Below are positions 61,006 to 64,000 of a DNA stretch of 64,000 nucleotides, piece after piece (position 1 is the stretch's first letter; the number at the start of each line of letters is the position of its first letter). A program made the translations under genes and the position numbers. Source of the DNA: Micromonospora rubida (GTDB taxonomy: Bacteria; Actinomycetota; Actinomycetes; Mycobacteriales; Micromonosporaceae). Location of the stretch: assembly GCF_009908295.1 (NCBI RefSeq), contig NZ_JAAALO010000002.1:719490-783489 (forward strand). Direction: 5' to 3'. Under the pieces are notes generated by a model. The model had not been told where the DNA came from, did not search any database, and was given only the letters and a program-made list of their open reading frames with translations.

Positions 61006-62685
61006 ATGGGTGATACTCGACGGGTGGTGGACGGCGAGGACAGATCGACGGTTCGACCCCTACGGCCGGCCGCGCCGCCCGAGGACCCGGGCGGGCGCCC
61101 GACGGGCGGCTGGCTGCCGCGCCCCCGCCGGCCCTGGCTGCGGTCGACGGCACCCGCCGACACCCCGAACGCCCGGCCAGCCAACGCCCAGCCTGCCGAC
61201 GCCCAGCCCGCCGACGCCCAGCCCGCCGACGCCCAGCCCGCCGACGCCCAGCCCGCCGACGCTTCCGGGCCGGCGGTCGTCGGCCAGGCCGACGCCGGCC
61301 AGAACGACGCCGCAGCGGTGGCCGGGCCGGAAGCCGGCACGACGGCGACGGCCGCGACCACGGCTGGACAGCCCGACCCCACCGGCCCGGCAGAGAAGCC
61401 GGAGCCCGGCCCGCTGGCGTCGGCCGCCACCACGGCAGCGACGACCGACGCCGCCGACCTGACGGGAAGAACGGCCGGTCCCACAGAGGAGGCCGACAGC
61501 ACCGCGAGGGCTGACGCGTCCGAAAAGGCTGACAGCACCGCGAAGACCGACGCCGCCGGGAAGACCGACGCCGCCGAGAAGGTCCCCGGGACCGACAAGG
61601 CCGACGCGCCCGAGAAGACGGACGGAACCCACCAGGCCGACGCCGCCCAGAAGACCGCCGGGACCGCCAAAGCCGAGGGGGACAAGAAGGCCGACGGGAC
61701 CGACGGGGACGAGAAGGCAGACGCAGCGGTCGCGGCCGGCGGCGGGCGGGCGAGGAGGTCCCGGCGGCGGGTGCCGTTCGCCCACGCCGTACGCATGCCT
61801 CCGCCCCGGCAGGCGGCGGTCGCCGCCGCCCGGGCCACCCGGGCCTGGTCCCGGCGCCCGAGCGGCCGGCTCACCCTGCCCGGGCTGTTCCTGCTCGCCC
61901 TGGTCGGGGCGACCGCCGCGGCCGGCGCGCTGCTGGTGCCGGCGACCGCGCCGAAGTCCCGACCGGTCGCGGTCGACGCGACCGTCACCCCCCTGGGGGG
62001 CGGCACGGCGGCGCCGGAGGGCGGGATGGTGCCCGGTGCCACCGGCACCGCGCTGCCACCCGGCGTGACCCCGGGTCCGGGCGACCTGCCGGGCGCGCCG
62101 GTGATGACCGGCCGGCCCGCCGACGCGCTCGCCGCGTGGGCGCAACAGACCGGGGCGAAGGCCGGCATCGCGCCGGTGGCCGTGCAGGCGTACGGCTACG
62201 CCGAACTGGTCCTCGCGCAGAGCAACCCCGGCTGCCGGCTGAGCTGGACCACGCTCGCCGCCATCGGGTACGTCGAGTCGCGGCACGGCCAGGCCAACGG
62301 CGCCAGCCTCGGCCTGGACGGGCGGGCGCTCCCGGAGATCATCGGCGACCCGCTCGACGGCAACGGCGGCCGGTCGAAGATCCTGGACACCGACCGGGGG
62401 CTCTACGATCGGGACACCGTCTACGACCGGGCGATCGGGCCGATGCAGTTCATCCCGACCACCTGGCAGGAGATCGGCGCGGACGCGGACAACGACGGCC
62501 GCAAGGACCCGCACGACATCGACGACGCCGCCCTGGCCGCCGGCAACTACCTGTGCAAGGGCGGCCGGAACCTGACCGTCCCGGGCGACTGGTGGGGGTC
62601 CATCCTGTCGTACAACGACGTGCGACGGTACGCCCAGGACGTCTTCGACAAGGCCAACGAGTACGGGTTGGCCAGTCGCACATGA
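61006..62685 (+). CDS. Lytic transglycosylase with repetitive cytoplasmic tail
   Basis: Protein of about 559 residues. Residues 1-250 are low-complexity, with AQPAD five times and then Lys/Asp/Ala-rich units such as EKADSTAKTDAAGKTDA. A TM helix lies near 295-317 (LPGLFLLALVGATAAAGALL). The extracellular C-terminus (400-559) has AIGYVESRHGQ, with the catalytic Glu, and GPMQFIPTTW, NNGRKDPHDIDDA-like and YN motifs of the MltB/SLT class. It cleaves peptidoglycan between MurNAc and GlcNAc. Start at ATG 61006 is provisional; GTG 61024 and 61027 are alternatives. Confidence 0.85.
   Translation: MGDTRRVVDGEDRSTVRPLRPAAPPEDPGGRPTGGWLPRPRRPWLRSTAPADTPNARPANAQPADAQPADAQPADAQPADAQPADASGPAVVGQADAGQNDAAAVAGPEAGTTATAATTAGQPDPTGPAEKPEPGPLASAATTAATTDAADLTGRTAGPTEEADSTARADASEKADSTAKTDAAGKTDAAEKVPGTDKADAPEKTDGTHQADAAQKTAGTAKAEGDKKADGTDGDEKADAAVAAGGGRARRSRRRVPFAHAVRMPPPRQAAVAAARATRAWSRRPSGRLTLPGLFLLALVGATAAAGALLVPATAPKSRPVAVDATVTPLGGGTAAPEGGMVPGATGTALPPGVTPGPGDLPGAPVMTGRPADALAAWAQQTGAKAGIAPVAVQAYGYAELVLAQSNPGCRLSWTTLAAIGYVESRHGQANGASLGLDGRALPEIIGDPLDGNGGRSKILDTDRGLYDRDTVYDRAIGPMQFIPTTWQEIGADADNDGRKDPHDIDDAALAAGNYLCKGGRNLTVPGDWWGSILSYNDVRRYAQDVFDKANEYGLASRT
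61186..61260. repeat. 15-base tandem repeat encoding AQPAD
   Basis: Five copies of GCCCAGCCCGCCGAC (the first with one T substitution) within the transglycosylase gene. Copies two to five are identical, which suggests recent expansion. Confidence 0.8.
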
Positions 62686-62754
62686 CGTGATCATCCCCAT
62701 ACATTGGCGAACTGGACACTTCCGTCACGCTGCCGTTAGCGGCAAGCTAGACGG

Positions 62755-63771
62755 GTGATGGTGCGCGAGTGGGATCCCCGGACCGCGTCGTCCGCCGAGA
62801 TCGCGTCGCTGGTGGACACGCTGAACGCGGTTCTGGCGGCTGATCTCCCGCAGGATCCGCCCTGGCGGGAGAGTTCCCTGCGGGAATACCTCTCCGAGGT
62901 GATGCCCGGCGAGCGGCGGATCTCCTGGGTGGCCCATGCCGAGCCGACCGCCGGGGGCGGGCCCGGCGCGATGCTCGGCCACATCCACGTGCTGCTGCTC
63001 GGCGACATCGGCGTGCTGGAGGTGCTGGTGCACCCGACGGCGCGCCGCACCGGCCTGGGCCGGGATCTGGTCCGGCTGGCCGCCCGCCGGGTCTACCAGG
63101 AGGGGTTCCGGTCGATCGGGGTCGAGGTGGTCGGCGAGACCCCCGCGGTGGCGTTCTACGAGGCGCTCGGTTTCTCCCGGGAGTACGTGGAGACCCGCAG
63201 CGTGCTGGACCTGGCCGCAGTGGACTGGACGACGCTGGCCGAGATGGCCACCGCAGTCAGCGCGGGGTACCGGGTGGAGTTCTGCCCCGGCGGCCCGCCC
63301 GACGACCTGATCGACGCGTACGCGCGGGCCAAGGCCGAGGTGCGCGACCTGGACGACGGGCTGCGCCCCAGCTCGTACGACCCGCAGCGGCTGCGGGACA
63401 GCCTGGACACGCTGCACCGGCGAGGGATGAAGCCGTACATCGTGCTCGCCATCCACGAGCGCACCGGCGAGGTGGCCGGGCTGACCGAGGTCGTGGTGCC
63501 GGCGCAGCACCCGACCCGCGCCGACCAGTACGACACGATCGTGGTGCAGGACCACCGGGGCTACGGCATCGACCGGGCGATCAAGGCGCGGATGCTGCTG
63601 GAACTGCGCTCGGCCGAGCCGACGCTGGCCGAGGTGCAGACCTGGAACGCGCAGGCCAACGAGGCGATGCTCAAGGTCAACGCCGAGCTGGGGTACCGCT
63701 CCGACCGGGAGTGGTGCGAGTACAGCGTGGACGTGGCCGAGCTGGTGCACCGGCTCGACCCGGCCCGCTGA
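62755..63771 (+). CDS. GNAT acetyltransferase with two domains (mycothiol-synthase-like)
   Basis: Protein of 338 residues, start at GTG 62755 or ATG 62758. Domain one has VLVHPTARRTGLGRDLVRLA (acetyl-CoA site) at about 94 and VEVVGETPAVAFYEALGF near 122. Domain two has VVVPAQHPTRADQYDTIVVQDHRGYGIDRAIKARML at about 244-280. Such tandem GNAT proteins include MshD; this one also resembles small-molecule acetyltransferases. Substrate not deduced. A short hairpin TGCCG-TTAG-CGGCA is just before the start. Confidence 0.8.
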   Translation: MMVREWDPRTASSAEIASLVDTLNAVLAADLPQDPPWRESSLREYLSEVMPGERRISWVAHAEPTAGGGPGAMLGHIHVLLLGDIGVLEVLVHPTARRTGLGRDLVRLAARRVYQEGFRSIGVEVVGETPAVAFYEALGFSREYVETRSVLDLAAVDWTTLAEMATAVSAGYRVEFCPGGPPDDLIDAYARAKAEVRDLDDGLRPSSYDPQRLRDSLDTLHRRGMKPYIVLAIHERTGEVAGLTEVVVPAQHPTRADQYDTIVVQDHRGYGIDRAIKARMLLELRSAEPTLAEVQTWNAQANEAMLKVNAELGYRSDREWCEYSVDVAELVHRLDPAR

Positions 63772-63894
63772 CCTGGCTACCCGGCGCGGAGGGGCGTGGG
63801 TCGGGTATTCGCCAATGCGCCCTCGGGGGATGGACGGCGGACAGCGCCGCGCCTTAACGTGCGTTGGTTCCCGTCCACCCATTGTGGAGGCCCC

Positions 63895-64000
63895 ATGCGC
63901 CCGCGCCGCAGATACGCCGCGCTAGCGACCGCCGCTGCCGTCACCATCCCGGTCATCGGCATCGCACCCCCCGCGGCCAGCGCCGCGCCCACCGACCTGT
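63895..64000 (+). CDS. Secreted protein, N-terminus only
   Basis: The first 35 residues are a typical Sec signal: basic MRPRRRY, hydrophobic ALATAAAVTIPVIGI and a cleavage-like ASAAP. GGAGG lies four bases before the ATG at 63895. The rest runs off the window. No function can be named. Confidence 0.75.
   Translation, partial: MRPRRRYAALATAAAVTIPVIGIAPPAASAAPTDL

Noticed and set aside
63777..63992. Minus-strand 71-codon frame at the right edge
   Set aside because: It overlaps a plus-strand gene start with a strong GGAGG and a good signal peptide.

Overview
The window is very GC-rich actinobacterial DNA with frequent GTG starts and TACG-rich codon use. Its gene families (MoeZ, DUF3152, DUF3107, proBA, FmdB, PknB-like kinase, mycothiol-synthase-like GNAT) fit a Micromonosporaceae chromosome, probably Micromonospora or a close relative. 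The genus is inferred from general likeness only. I saw no rRNA, tRNA, CRISPR array, transposase or integrase.

Layout. 1-6.1 kb holds a split, partial second complex I set (nuoH, nuoC, nuoB paralogues, minus strand), interrupted by a glucose-dehydrogenase-like gene, a DUF2252 gene, three small genes and a repeat-rich non-coding stretch. 6.1-9.5 kb has a PLP decarboxylase with a GPH-type transporter and an alkyltransferase-like repair protein. 9.6-12 kb is proB-proA (proline synthesis). 12-21 kb is a minus-strand block: a small membrane protein, a QW-repeat cyclase-like protein, MoeZ, two tandem DUF3152 secreted proteins coupled to an alpha/beta hydrolase, and a 1099-residue disordered protein. 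21-26 kb has TetR, DUF3107, a decayed ferritin-like gene, a DEAD-box RNA helicase, a methyltransferase and a membrane protein. 26-31 kb has an XRE regulator, a His-rich anchored protein, a RecQ helicase fused to a phosphoribosyltransferase, and a DivIVA-like pair.

31.2-34.5 kb looks accessory: a tiny GntR regulator, a structured non-coding region, and convergent tcmP and DUF5131 genes, followed by an SDR gene that has lost its 5' end beside the ktrB/ktrA potassium-uptake operon. This is my best candidate for an under-described system. 36.6-45.6 kb carries a receptor-type Ser/Thr kinase with an extracellular CBM2-like domain, a spermidine-synthase-like membrane protein, a coiled-coil M15-like secreted protein, and a four-gene signalling operon (SpoIIE phosphatase with receiver, CHASE3 histidine kinase, response regulator, inositol monophosphatase). 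45.7-55.3 kb has an M28 membrane peptidase, a 58-bp perfect palindrome, a MarR-controlled drug exporter, Smr, TPR, ROK kinase, an ABC-F protein and a BON-methyltransferase fusion. 55.3-64 kb has a polypyrimidine tract, a GHL10 secreted glycosidase-like protein, a cyclase-STAND-TPR regulator, FmdB, a lytic transglycosylase, a two-domain acetyltransferase and the start of a secreted protein.

Functional themes are envelope and cell-wall processes, sensing of the outside, and ordinary metabolism. Intergenic DNA is rich in long inverted repeats, some acting as terminators and some forming dispersed families.
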